64,000 nt of DNA from Pseudomonas guariconensis (lineage in GTDB: Bacteria > Pseudomonadota > Gammaproteobacteria > Pseudomonadales > Pseudomonadaceae), in contig NZ_FMYX01000001.1 in NCBI RefSeq assembly GCF_900102675.1, positions 186,001 to 250,000 on the forward strand. The letters run 5' to 3'. The position numbers were made by a program, and so were the translations under genes. The notes under the pieces were generated by a model. It saw nothing but the letters and a program-made list of their open reading frames with translations, was not told the origin of the DNA and ran no database searches. Shown in pieces: positions 1-9,510 of the stretch (position 1 is its first letter; each line of letters opens with the position of its first letter).

Positions 1-228
1 CGCCGCTTCGTGGATTTCGCTGCGCTGGCCTTCGATCTGTACCTGCGCCCGGCCCCTTTGCACGTAAAGCAGCTGGAACAGCTCGGCATGGCGATGGGGC
101 TTGATTTCCCAGTGGTGCAAACGGCTGCGCGCAGGGATCGACTCGCAATGCAGCAAGTCGGCACCGGGCCAGGCCTGGTTTTCGCCGTAGAGCTGGAACA
201 GTGGCACTCCGGGAAGTCGGGTGGTCAT
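1..228 (-). CDS. pobR: PobR-type AraC family activator, 5' part only
   Basis: Reading the minus strand from the ATG at 228 gives an uninterrupted 76-codon N-terminus ([20 protein letters not shown]...) that runs off the window edge. It matches the cupin-like sensor half of AraC-family PobR proteins ([19 protein letters not shown], a His-rich beta strand). The C-terminal HTH is outside the window. Divergent placement next to pobA is the classic arrangement: PobR senses 4-hydroxybenzoate and activates pobA. Identity rests on family resemblance plus neighbour; the plus-strand ORF over the same bases is a shadow. Confidence 0.8.
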   Translation of the reverse strand, partial: MTTRLPGVPLFQLYGENQAWPGADLLHCESIPARSRLHHWEIKPHRHAELFQLLYVQRGRAQVQIEGQRSEIHEAA

Positions 229-1584
<1,356 letters not shown>

Positions 1585-1605
1585 GGCGGACGGCTCCATT
1601 CGCCC

Positions 1606-2253
1606 TCATTTCTCCAGTAACGCCACGATCTCCCGATATCCTCGCTGCTGCGCGTGCTCCAGTGCCGTCACGCCGTCCTTGTCGGCGATCGCCGGGTCCG
1701 CCCCGGCCGCCAGCAGCCGGCGGACGATGTCCACGTGACGCGGGCCACCATCGCCAAGGATCACCGCCTCCAGCAAGGCGGTCCAGTGCAGGCGGTTGAG
1801 ATGGTTCACGTCGACACCTGCGTCGATCAGCATCTGTACGGTCTGCACATGGCCGCGTTCGGCGGCGGGAATCAGCGCGGTGCCACCGTAGCGGTTGGTG
1901 CTCTTGAGGTCGGCACCGTGATTCAGGGTCAGTCGCAGGATCTCGTTCAGACCACGGGCCCCGGCATATAAATAAGGACTGTCCTGGATGTCGTCCTTGG
2001 CATTGACGTCGGCGCCAGCTTCTATCAGCACCTTGGCTGTCGCGACCTCATTGGCGTGGGTGGCCACCAGCAGCGCGGTGCGGCGCCGAGCGTCCCGCGC
2101 ATCGACGTTGGCGCCTTCATCGAGCAGACGGCGTACGGCAGAAGCATCGCCACGCTGGGCGGCATCGAGCAGTTGGGTATCCATGGCAAGGGTCTCGGCG
2201 TGGGCGACAACGCTGATGAGCAAGGCGAAGAGGGCGGCGAACGGCAAGCGCAT
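1606..2253 (-). CDS. Exported ankyrin-repeat protein
   Basis: The 215-residue protein begins with a Sec signal peptide (MRLPFAALFALLISVVAHA, cleavage after AHA), followed by about five ankyrin repeats; examples are DARRRTALLVATHANEVATAKVLIEAGAD, split over residues 55-85, and RYGGTALIPAAERGHVQTVQ. A periplasmic protein-protein interaction module is likely. I chose ATG 2253 because AGGAG sits at good spacing and the signal peptide starts there; the frame extends to 2331. It converges on pobA with a 21-bp gap and diverges from the transpeptidase gene. Ankyrin proteins of this type are often found beside catalase in Pseudomonas, but no catalase is present here. Confidence 0.85.
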   Translation of the reverse strand: MRLPFAALFALLISVVAHAETLAMDTQLLDAAQRGDASAVRRLLDEGANVDARDARRRTALLVATHANEVATAKVLIEAGADVNAKDDIQDSPYLYAGARGLNEILRLTLNHGADLKSTNRYGGTALIPAAERGHVQTVQMLIDAGVDVNHLNRLHWTALLEAVILGDGGPRHVDIVRRLLAAGADPAIADKDGVTALEHAQQRGYREIVALLEK

Positions 2254-2428
2254 GGGAGAGGCTCCTGAATGACCGGTCTTCATCCTAGGAAATACCCTTG
2301 AGTGCTTGAAGTTAATTCTGCGCATGAACATCAGTGCATTTCTGGATATACCCCTGTTTTCGGGCTTTTGCGCAGGTTCGGCTAAAATCGCTGGTTTTGG
2401 CGCCCTGCGCCTGCCCTCGAATTACAGG

Positions 2429-4258
2429 ATGTCCTTCTTGAAAAGGCCTTTACCCGTTGTAGTGCGTGTCACGGCTCTGTGTTGCCTGGCGACCTTGACC
2501 AGTTGTGGCTGGGGTGGACGAACGGCAGAAACGCCCTCGGTCTTGCCGTTGCCACCCGAGCTCGACTCCGGCTACCGCGCCGGGTTAAAGCCGACTCATG
2601 CCAGCCGGCACATGGCTGCCGCCGCCAACCCCTTGGCCAGTGACGCAGGGCGCTCGGTGTTGCGCGCAGGTGGCAGCGCCATCGATGCTGCCATCGCCAT
2701 GCAGGCGGTGCTCACCTTGGTCGAACCGCAGTCCAGCGGTATCGGTGGAGGGGCGTTCATCCTCTATTGGGACGGGCACCAGGTCCAGGCCTTCGACGGT
2801 CGTGAAACCGCGCCCTCGCAGGTTACGCCGAACCTGTTCCTTAAGTCTGACGGCACGCCCATGGCATTTCGTGACGCCCAGATCGGCGGCCGCTCAGTGG
2901 CCGTACCCGGCGTGCTGCGCGCCTTGCATTTGGCCCATGAACAGCATGGTCGACTGCCATGGCGCGACCTGTTTGCCCCGGCCATCGCCTTGGCCCGCGA
3001 CGGTTTCCCGATGTCCAAGCGATTGCACACACTGCTGGCAGCGGACACCTATGTCGCCGGCTCGCCCGGCATGGCCCGCTATTTTCTCGATGCCCAAGGC
3101 AAGCCCTTGGCGGTCGGCACGCTTCTGAAGAACCCCGAGCTTGCACAGACGCTGGAACTGATCGCCACGCAGGGGCCTGATGCGTTCTACACCGGCGACA
3201 TTGCCCAGGCGATGGTCGAGGCTGTGCGCGGCCATGCCAACCCCGGCCTGCTGTCGCTCGAAGACCTGCGTCGCTACCAGGCCAAGGAGCGCACGCCCGT
3301 CTGTGGGCCCTACAAGATCTGGCGCATTTGCGGCATGCCACCGCCATCCTCCGGTGGCGTCGCGGTATTGCAGACCCTGGGCATCCTCGAAGCCCTGCAG
3401 TCGGCCACACCGTCGCTGGACTTGGCCAGCATGGCACCGACGCAGGCGGCGTCGGTGGCGGGTCTGGAACCCGCGCCCATGGCGGTTCACCTGATTGCCG
3501 AGGCCGAGCGCCTGGCCTACGCCGACCGTGCTCAGTATCTGGCTGATAGCGACTATGTGGCGGTGAATCTCCAAGGGCTGACCAACAAGGCGTACCTGGC
3601 GAGTCGTGCCCGGCTGATCGGCCCGAGCAGCATGAAGCACGCCGAGGCCGGTACACCGCCGGGTAACAACTTGGCCCTGTCGCCTGACCGGTCTCCCTTG
3701 CGCATTGCCACCTCCCATGTCTCGGCCGTCGACGATCTGGGCGGTGCGGTTGCCATGACCACGTCCGTGGAGGCCGCTTTTGGCTCGCACCTGTTCGTCA
3801 AAGGATTTCTGCTGAACAACCATCTGACCGACTTCTCGTTCGTACCCAGCGCAGACGGCAAGCCCGTCGCCAATGCGGTCGCTTCCGGCAAGCGACCGCT
3901 GTCCTCGATGTCGCCGACACTGGTATTCACACGTGAGTCCGGCGAACTGCTGGCCAGTCTGGGCTCACCCGGTGGCTCGCAGATCATCGGTTACGTGAAC
4001 AAGGCATTGATGGGCCTGTTGGATTGGAAGCTCGATCCCCAAGCGGCCATCAACCTGCCCAACTTCGGCAGTCGCAACCTCGGCACCGAGGTGGAAGCGG
4101 GGTTGGCAAGCCCAGCCCTGATACAGGCGCTTCAAGCCCGCGGCCATGAGGTGACACCGATGACGATGACCAGCGGGACGCAGATCATCCAGCGCACCGC
4201 TGACGGCTGGTCGGCGGGTGCCGATCCTCGGCGCGAAGGGACGGCGCTGGGCGACTGA
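2429..4258 (+). CDS. ggt: Gamma-glutamyltranspeptidase, lipoprotein form
   Basis: N-terminal nucleophile hydrolase that cleaves gamma-glutamyl bonds (glutathione and related amides). From ATG 2429 it has 609 residues and opens with a lipoprotein signal ending in the lipobox LTSC, so it is probably anchored in the envelope. The autoprocessing threonine is expected in IATSHVSAVDDLGGAVAMT (T just before SHVS), giving large and small subunits. Other family marks are GGSAIDAAIAMQAVL, PPSSGGVAVLQTLGILE, SSMSPTLVF and SLGSPGGSQIIGY. The start is uncertain: the frame is open to 2306, but the lipobox distance favours 2429. Substrate could be a gamma-glutamyl amide other than glutathione. Confidence 0.92.
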   Translation: MSFLKRPLPVVVRVTALCCLATLTSCGWGGRTAETPSVLPLPPELDSGYRAGLKPTHASRHMAAAANPLASDAGRSVLRAGGSAIDAAIAMQAVLTLVEPQSSGIGGGAFILYWDGHQVQAFDGRETAPSQVTPNLFLKSDGTPMAFRDAQIGGRSVAVPGVLRALHLAHEQHGRLPWRDLFAPAIALARDGFPMSKRLHTLLAADTYVAGSPGMARYFLDAQGKPLAVGTLLKNPELAQTLELIATQGPDAFYTGDIAQAMVEAVRGHANPGLLSLEDLRRYQAKERTPVCGPYKIWRICGMPPPSSGGVAVLQTLGILEALQSATPSLDLASMAPTQAASVAGLEPAPMAVHLIAEAERLAYADRAQYLADSDYVAVNLQGLTNKAYLASRARLIGPSSMKHAEAGTPPGNNLALSPDRSPLRIATSHVSAVDDLGGAVAMTTSVEAAFGSHLFVKGFLLNNHLTDFSFVPSADGKPVANAVASGKRPLSSMSPTLVFTRESGELLASLGSPGGSQIIGYVNKALMGLLDWKLDPQAAINLPNFGSRNLGTEVEAGLASPALIQALQARGHEVTPMTMTSGTQIIQRTADGWSAGADPRREGTALGD

Positions 4259-4336
4259 CGCGCTGGCGCGTGCGGTTGCCGGCGGTGTATGGGCGTGCTA
4301 GAAGTCGGGTCTGTCATTCAGAAGTTGAATACACCG

Positions 4337-5218
4337 ATGTCTATCAGCGTTAAACCGAATAGGGCCCTGTTCGACCTCGACCTGCTGCGCGCCATTGTCG
4401 TGGTGGCCGACTGCGGCAGTTTCACCACGGCGGCGACGCGCTTGCACTCCACCCAGTCGACCATCAGCCAGAAAGTACGCCGGCTGGAGGACATGGTGGG
4501 GCACCGCCTGCTGGTGCGAGGCAACCGCGACGTGCTGCCCACGGACGCAGGGCAGACACTGCTGGGTTATGCCCGGCACATGCTGGCGCTGAACGACCAG
4601 ATGCTCGAAGCCCTGGCGGGGGCGATGGTTGGCGTGACGGTGCGCTTGGGAGTACCTGAGGATTTCGTCGGTGGGCGCACCACCAATGCCTTGTCGGCAT
4701 TCAGTCGACGCCATCCTCAGGTCAAGTTGGAGGTTACCAGCGGGTTGTGCCGGGACCTGAGCCAAGCCTATGACAACGGCGAATTGGATCTGGTGTTGCT
4801 CAAGCAGCGGCGTAATGCGAGGGAAGGGGTGGCGTGCTGGCCTGAGCGATTGCAGTGGATCGACAGTGCCCGGACACCGGCCTTCGAACTCGACCCGATC
4901 CCACTGGTGACTTTTCCGCCGCGGGGGTTGTATCGCGATGACATGATTACCGCGATCGAGGGGATGGGGCGGCGTTGGCGTATCAGCTTTACCAGCTCCA
5001 GCTTGAGCGGGATACAGGCGGCGGTGGCCGATGGCATGGGGATCAGTCTGTTGCCGCCGCGGGCGGCGACGGCGGAGCACCGGGTGTTGGGAGTGGAGCA
5101 GGGGCTGCCGGAGGTCGATAGCTACGAGATCGTGGTGGTGCATCGGCCGACGGCGGATGGAATGGTTCGGGCGTTGGCCGAGGTGCTCATGGAGTTGCTT
5201 GCGGCGCACGAGATTTGA
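4337..5218 (+). CDS. LysR-family transcriptional regulator
   Basis: The 293-residue product has an N-terminal winged HTH (FDLDLLRAIVVVADCGSFTTAATRLHSTQSTISQKVRRLE, residues about 9-48, written here as the region from FDLDL to RRLE) and a periplasmic-binding-like effector domain from about 90 to the C-terminus. ATG 4337 gives the canonical short N-terminus; the frame is open to 4289. It lies 78 bp downstream of ggt on the same strand. LysR proteins usually control a divergent or adjacent gene, so ggt could be its target, but nothing in the sequence proves that. Confidence 0.9.
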   Translation: MSISVKPNRALFDLDLLRAIVVVADCGSFTTAATRLHSTQSTISQKVRRLEDMVGHRLLVRGNRDVLPTDAGQTLLGYARHMLALNDQMLEALAGAMVGVTVRLGVPEDFVGGRTTNALSAFSRRHPQVKLEVTSGLCRDLSQAYDNGELDLVLLKQRRNAREGVACWPERLQWIDSARTPAFELDPIPLVTFPPRGLYRDDMITAIEGMGRRWRISFTSSSLSGIQAAVADGMGISLLPPRAATAEHRVLGVEQGLPEVDSYEIVVVHRPTADGMVRALAEVLMELLAAHEI

Positions 5219-5225
5219 TTTGGCG

Positions 5226-5283
5226 TTGGTTGTTGTTGGTTGTTGGTTGTTGGTTGTTGGTTGTTGGTTGTTGGTTGTTGGTT
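5226..5283. repeat. Heptanucleotide tandem array (TTGTTGG)n
   Basis: Seven perfect head-to-tail copies of TTGTTGG fill 5233-5281, with a partial copy in front. The array begins just after the stop codon of the LysR gene at 5218. Such a G/T-biased short tandem repeat is prone to slipped-strand length change. No gene contains it; the minus-strand ORF that reads it as NNQQPTT repeats is a shadow. Confidence 0.95.
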
Positions 5284-5329
5284 TTGAGGTTTGTGGGCTT
5301 ATCCGTTTGATTTGGCGACGGTTAGTCAC

Positions 5330-5549
5330 CTTTCCGCCTTTACGGCGGGTCACTTTGGTCTTGGCCAAAGTAACCAAAGCCGCTGCGCCCCCGCATCCGG
5401 CCCGGCGCTTCGCACCGGGTCCCCTCGCTGCGGTGTCTTGCGGGGCCTCGCGGCCTCCGGCTGGCTACGCCAGCCTCCATCTCGCGACTTCGGCTACCGC
5501 CGAAGGGCGCTACGCGCCTGCCCCTACAGACACCTCCGCTCGGCCTGCT
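5330..5549. repeat. Left arm of long imperfect inverted repeat
   Basis: This roughly 220-bp segment recurs in inverted orientation at 5879-6107. The best-conserved part is about 100 bp (5444-5549), including cctccatctcgcgacttcgg and cctgcccctacagacacctc, with only a few mismatches to the other arm; the outer part (cgcctttacggcg and the caaagtaac-type palindrome) is more diverged. Pseudomonas genomes carry many copies of this kind of intergenic element. I see no credible gene in it. Confidence 0.85.
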
Positions 5550-5625
5550 GATGGGGCGCAAGTTACGGGCGGCGCCTGGGCTGGCGTTGTTTCATTGAGT
5601 GGTTTTTGTGGTGAGCTTTTGGGCC

Positions 5626-5739
5626 ATTCGCGGGTAAACCGGAGCACCGAACCGCCGCTCACACAGGCTCACCGCAGCTCTTGAGAACGGCGCTGTGCCT
5701 GTAGGATCGGCGGTTCGGTGCTCCGATTAACCCGCGAAT
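5626..5739. repeat. REP-like hairpin with 32-bp arms
   Basis: Arms 5626-5657 and 5708-5739 are inverted copies matching at about 30 of 32 positions; each begins or ends with the ATTCGCGGGT / ACCCGCGAAT word typical of P. putida REP elements. The 50-bp centre is itself partly self-complementary. This sits exactly between the two arms of the long inverted repeat, so the whole 5330-6107 block is a nested palindrome. Confidence 0.88.
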
Positions 5740-5772
5740 AGGCCTGAACAAACACCCAAACAATTAACTTGT

Positions 5773-5842
<70 letters not shown>

Positions 5843-5878
5843 TACGCGATAGTCCAGACGCCACCAATCGCGACCTCA

Positions 5879-6107
5879 GGAGGCCGAGTGGAGGTGTCTG
5901 TAGGGGCAGGCGCGCAGCGCCCTTCGGCGGTAGCCGAAGTCGCGAGATGGAGGCTGGCGTAGCAAGCCGGAGGCCGCGAAGCCCCGAAAGGCACCGGAGC
6001 GCAGGGAACCCCGGAGCGCAGCGCAGGGGCCGGATGTGGGAGCCAACGGTTTTTGCCTACTTTTGCCCAAGAGCAAAAGTAGGTCGCCGTAAAGGCGAAA
6101 AGCGCCG
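5879..6107. repeat. Right arm of long imperfect inverted repeat
   Basis: Inverted partner of 5330-5549. The inner 110 bp (5879-5990; gaggtgtctgtaggggcagg, tcgcgagatggaggctggcg) is nearly identical to the left arm, and the outer part ends with an internal hairpin cctacttttg...caaaagtagg near 6056-6082. No gene is supported here. Confidence 0.85.
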
Positions 6108-6146
6108 GTAGCGTCCCCACCAAACCCGGATATTCACCCAGCCTGA

Positions 6147-6182
6147 AAGCCCAAGCCCAAGCCCAAGCCCAAGCCCAAGCCC
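6147..6182. repeat. Hexanucleotide array (AAGCCC)6
   Basis: Six perfect AAGCCC units run from 6147 to 6182 and abut base 6183, the last base of the DUF899 stop codon on the minus strand. Loss of that stop would translate the array as alternating Gly-Leu. It is the third distinct short tandem repeat in 1 kb. Confidence 0.95.
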
Positions 6183-6911
6183 TCACTCATGACAACACTG
6201 CCCAACCCGCGCCCCCACCTCATACCGATCATGATGCCGCACCCAATCCATCGTCCCCCCCTCATTCCTCCCCAACGGCGCAATGTCGAGAAAGTTGTAA
6301 GCCCCCACCAGAATGTCCAACCCCCGCGCATACGTGGAATAGGTGTGATAGACCGCCCCATTCCCGTCCCGGTAGAACGCACTGAGCCCTGGCAGCTCCT
6401 GCTCGCTCCCCGCATAGGCCTCGTAGTTGTACTGCCCAGACCCATCCGTGGCGACACTCACCCCAAAGTCCTCGTTGAAACTGCCACCGTGTGACGAGAA
6501 CCAAGGAAACCGCCACCCCATCCGCCGCCGGAAGTCCTGGAACTGCCCATAGGGCGCCCGCGACACCGCGACCAGCGAAACGTCATGGTGCGCCAGGTGC
6601 AGGTTGGCACCGTCGAAATGATCGGCCAGGAACGAACACCCCGGGCAGCCCTCGCTCCAACCGTCGGCGAACATGAAGTGATAGACCAGCAGTTGGCTGC
6701 GCCCGGCAAACAGGTCCGTCAGCCCCAGCTCGCCATCGGGCCCGTGGAAGCGGTAAGGCTGTTCGACTTTGACCCACGGCAAGGCCCGCCTGGCCGCTGC
6801 CACTTCGTCACGCTGATGAGTAAGGGCTTTTTCATGCAGCCAGAGCTGGCGCCGGGCGGCGAGCCACTCGCTTCGGGTCACCACTGGGTGCTTGATGTCT
6901 GGATTGTTCAT
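6183..6911 (-). CDS. DUF899 thioredoxin-like family protein
   Basis: A 242-residue cytoplasmic protein with the DUF899 pattern: N-terminal VTRSEWLAARRQLWLHEKAL, then LPWVKVEQPY, a thioredoxin-like core with the CxxC-type pair in EGCPGCSFLADHFDG (about residue 93), and a conserved tail with HTYSTYARGLDILVGAYNFL. Members are proposed redox or dioxygen-related enzymes but have no settled reaction. ATG 6911 has a GGAG ribosome site. It is monocistronic and divergent from the secreted protein at 7058. The stop codon directly borders a tandem repeat, so its 3' end may vary between strains. Confidence 0.88.
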   Translation of the reverse strand: MNNPDIKHPVVTRSEWLAARRQLWLHEKALTHQRDEVAAARRALPWVKVEQPYRFHGPDGELGLTDLFAGRSQLLVYHFMFADGWSEGCPGCSFLADHFDGANLHLAHHDVSLVAVSRAPYGQFQDFRRRMGWRFPWFSSHGGSFNEDFGVSVATDGSGQYNYEAYAGSEQELPGLSAFYRDGNGAVYHTYSTYARGLDILVGAYNFLDIAPLGRNEGGTMDWVRHHDRYEVGARVGQCCHE

Positions 6912-7057
6912 GACGCTGGCTCCACGTGAGGGATTCAGCGAATGGTCGAATGGCGGCTGTTGGATTCGACAAAGGCTTGCCCCCTCACGACGAATGGTGC
7001 AGTAGCCCGGATGAATTCGAGTGATATCATCAGGCCACTAATCACAAGGAGCTGTGC

Positions 7058-7384
7058 ATGCGCTGGCGTTGTCTGTCGTTATTTCTGTTGACTCTTCTGC
7101 TCGGCATCACGTCGGCCCAGGCGGCTAACACCCCGTGCTCGGGTCGCAAGGGTGGGATTGCAGGGTGTGACGGCGAGATCTTCCTGTGCAACGACGGTTC
7201 GATCAGCGCTTCGAAGAAAAACTGCAGCGCGTTATACGGGAGCCGTACCGCGCGCCCGGCAGTGCAGTCATTGCGCGCCAGCGACGAAGGCTGCGGATGC
7301 GGCAGTGGCAACTACTGCACGGGCCCGCGAGGCGGGGTGTATTGCCTGACACCCTCGGGCAACAAAAGCTACCGTCGACGCTAG
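7058..7384 (+). CDS. Small Cys-rich secreted protein
   Basis: The 108-residue product starts with a Sec signal peptide ([20 protein letters not shown], cleavage after AQA) and has AAGGAG at good spacing. The mature part of about 84 residues contains eight or so cysteines in two related blocks: [18 protein letters not shown] near the start and [19 protein letters not shown] at the end. That suggests a disulfide-stabilised periplasmic or secreted fold, perhaps a duplicated motif. No function is known to me. The stop codon (7382-7384) interlocks with the stop of the convergent HAD gene in the shared tetranucleotide CTAG. Confidence 0.8.
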   Translation: MRWRCLSLFLLTLLLGITSAQAANTPCSGRKGGIAGCDGEIFLCNDGSISASKKNCSALYGSRTARPAVQSLRASDEGCGCGSGNYCTGPRGGVYCLTPSGNKSYRRR

Positions 7385-8040
7385 CCGGCCATCTCGTCTA
7401 TCAACGCCCACAACCGCGTGTCGTTGAAATCTTCGACCACCAATCGCGCCCCGGCAGCGAGCAATCGCTCGGCAGTCTGGGTAGTGGCGATGCCCACTGT
7501 GAAGATGCCTGCATCGCTGGCAGCCTTTACGCCGGGCAGAGAGTCCTCGAAAGCCAGGGCCTGGCTGGCCGTGGCTGCAAGGCGCTGCAGGCCAGTCAGG
7601 TAGGGCAGCGGGTCGGGCTTGGGGCGGGCCAGTTCCTCGGCCACCAGTACATGCCCGAAACACCCCTCCAGGCCCATGGCGGCCAGCATGTGCTCGGCAT
7701 TGAGGCGGGGCGCATTGGTTACCACGCACATACCGATTTCATGCTGCCGGGCGTAGGTCATCAGGCGTGCCAGTCCGGGCATGGGCGTCAGCCGAGGCGA
7801 CAGCTCGCGGAATAACGCCTCCTTGCGCTCGGCCAGGGCCAGGCATTGGGCCGGGCTGCAGAGAGGAAAAAGCTCGGCGAACAGCTCTCCGTTGGCCCGC
7901 CCGCTGACCTGGGCCTCGAACTGCGCTTGGCTCAGCTCGCGGCCGTCATGCTCGCGCAGCAACTGGCGGAAGGCCTGCAAATGCAGGGTATCGGTATCGG
8001 TGAGGGTTCCATCGAGGTCGAACAGCAGGGCGGTCAGCAT
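7381..8040 (-). CDS. HAD-superfamily phosphatase (phosphoglycolate phosphatase-like)
   Basis: 219 residues from ATG 8040. HAD motif I is [11 protein letters not shown] at residues 7-17 (two Asp nucleophile/acid), motif II is VVTNAPR near 105, the Lys of motif III is in RPKPDP and motif IV is [13 protein letters not shown] helical cap follows motif I, as in beta-phosphoglucomutase/phosphoglycolate phosphatase relatives. The frame opens to 8139 but homology starts at 8040. Substrate unknown. It is the last core gene before the accessory island, with its 5' end facing the island. Confidence 0.9.
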   Translation of the reverse strand: MLTALLFDLDGTLTDTDTLHLQAFRQLLREHDGRELSQAQFEAQVSGRANGELFAELFPLCSPAQCLALAERKEALFRELSPRLTPMPGLARLMTYARQHEIGMCVVTNAPRLNAEHMLAAMGLEGCFGHVLVAEELARPKPDPLPYLTGLQRLAATASQALAFEDSLPGVKAASDAGIFTVGIATTQTAERLLAAGARLVVEDFNDTRLWALIDEMAG

Positions 8041-8277
8041 CGGGTATCCAAAAGGGGAAAACGTCAATCCCGGCCATGATAGCCAAACAGTCATCTTAAC
8101 TAAATCTTCCAATTTCTGGCTAGTCGATAATCTCGGCATTTCAATGGCTTGCGTTCCTGTCAGATCGCGGATTTTAATATTTACTTGGTGCTTTCGAGGT
8201 GAGGGTTGAGTTGAGTTGGAGCGTTGTTACTAAAAATTGGCGAATAAGCTTGTAGCTACGCAATAAGAATTGCTGTT
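8041..8277. other. Gene-free island boundary segment
   Basis: These 237 bp carry the promoter of the HAD gene at the left and become AT-rich after about 8085, which is where accessory DNA probably begins. A short duplicated word gagttgagttgga lies at 8208-8220. I could not identify a definite transposon end or target duplication. Confidence 0.4.
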
Positions 8278-9303
8278 TTAGGTTCTTGAGGATATATAGT
8301 TTTCTGCTGATCGGGTGTAATGACTCAAGATGGTCTTCAGGACCCTATTTATTGGTAAGTCCTGTCGATTGCGTCCTTGTTTTTGGAACTCCTTTTGAAG
8401 ATGCCGAATGTGCTTTCTCCGATACTGGGGTAAGCACTGCGTGATGTCTGCTGCTGACCATCCACAATCCAGCAGAAAAGCCAGTAATCCGTTTCTCCAC
8501 ACAATCGGTCCTTTTAACGCATCAGGTGTAATGCGCTTTGCTCGGGACCTGAAATGATTTGGTAGGTTAGTTGCGGGCGTGTCAGCTAGTAATTCGCCCG
8601 CTCTAATGTCTGGGAACAGGAGTCCCTCGCTAAGTTTGCAAAGTCCTAACCAAGCGTGGATTGCTCGCACTGGACATAGCTGAGGTAAATAACCAATAGT
8701 CAAAAGCTGGGGAGGCGACTTATGCGACTTTGGGGTTGGGCGAACTGTTATCTGTATTCTTTTTGGCGTCACCACCACGTCCTCCAGGCTCAGTGCGCAA
8801 GTCTCATTCATCTCCAATCCGCACCAGTAAGAAACGAGCAATATCGCTCGATTACGCACTGATTTGAGGAGTTTATGATGTATCAGGCGTGCTCTGTCAT
8901 GGTTCAGAAGGGCGCGGGCTTTTTTGAGCTCGTGTCGATGGCGAGCGATCTCGCCTTTTAACATTTTAGTCAGTTCGGAGACACAATGAAATGTAGGAGT
9001 CGTCTGTGAAGATATAGGTGCTTGTAAACATGTCACTTTCTCGAACTCCCTGCAGAGCCTTAATACGGTGGGGCATTGGGTGGGATCTGCAAATCCGAGT
9101 GTTCGATGATAGCGAGAGAGCGCTGTTAGGATCCGACCGATTTCGGCAGGGGTATCTCGGAAGCTATGCAACAGATATAGGCACGATTCTTCAGCTGTAC
9201 AGGGAAGGCCACCTTCATAGTAATTTTGGAAATCACGTATATAACCCATTGTTTGACGGTCAAAAAGGGATGGCGGGGGACCTGGCATGGATAACGTTTT
9301 CAT
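8278..9303 (-). CDS. Inactivated tyrosine-recombinase-fold protein, TnsF-like
   Basis: 341 residues. The C-terminal half has the tyrosine recombinase scaffold (SVRNRAILLVSYWCGLEMNE, residues about 147-166; LEDVVVTPKRIQITVRPTPK; WRNGLLAFLLDCGWSAADI) but the catalytic residues are gone: the usual Arg of G-L-R is Glu (CGLEMNE), the HxxR box reads IVWR, the later His box reads LPQYRR, and no nucleophilic Tyr follows. Known family: TnsF target selectors of Tn6022-like Tn7 relatives contain exactly such a dead recombinase domain and direct insertion to a chromosomal site. Divergence from tnsA supports that role. It could instead be a decayed integrase; the frame is intact, which argues against decay. 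Confidence 0.65.
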   Translation of the reverse strand: MKTLSMPGPPPSLFDRQTMGYIRDFQNYYEGGLPCTAEESCLYLLHSFRDTPAEIGRILTALSRYHRTLGFADPTQCPTVLRLCREFEKVTCLQAPISSQTTPTFHCVSELTKMLKGEIARHRHELKKARALLNHDRARLIHHKLLKSVRNRAILLVSYWCGLEMNETCALSLEDVVVTPKRIQITVRPTPKSHKSPPQLLTIGYLPQLCPVRAIHAWLGLCKLSEGLLFPDIRAGELLADTPATNLPNHFRSRAKRITPDALKGPIVWRNGLLAFLLDCGWSAADITQCLPQYRRKHIRHLQKEFQKQGRNRQDLPINRVLKTILSHYTRSAENYISSRT

Positions 9304-9404
9304 CGCGTCGCTTCCTCTATGCTTGTGATTCCGTAGCGGCTTATTATTTTTCTTACGTTATGCGGTGCCTTTTATTTCCAATAGGCATCATGGGTGTGGG
9401 GCAA

Positions 9405-9446
9405 CTGTGCGATTATCACATTGTGGAATCCGCCCCCATCCGTCAT
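9405..9446. promoter_or_regulatory. Repeat words between tnsF-like gene and tnsA
   Basis: In the 207-bp divergent gap, TGTGCGATTATCACA (9406-9420) is a TGTG/CACA inverted repeat overlapping CATTGTGGAAT (9419-9429) and followed by ATCCGTCAT (9438-9446). Close versions of the same three words recur just after tniQ at 14354-14378. They could be transposase-binding sites or a shared operator. Confidence 0.4.
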
Positions 9447-9510
9447 AGAAGACCTCCGCGAGGGGTTGGCATATCTACCTAAGCATGAAGTCTATGTTGA
9501 GGGTGTAGAT

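Noticed and set aside
5031..5684. Plus-strand ORF of 217 codons across the repeat mosaic
   Set aside because: It runs through the end of the LysR gene, the heptanucleotide array and the inverted repeat; the translation is low-complexity and only mirrors the repeats.
8278..9303. Ordinary active phage integrase
   Set aside because: The Arg, HxxR, His and Tyr catalytic positions are all missing, unlike the complete set in the 14391-15482 product.
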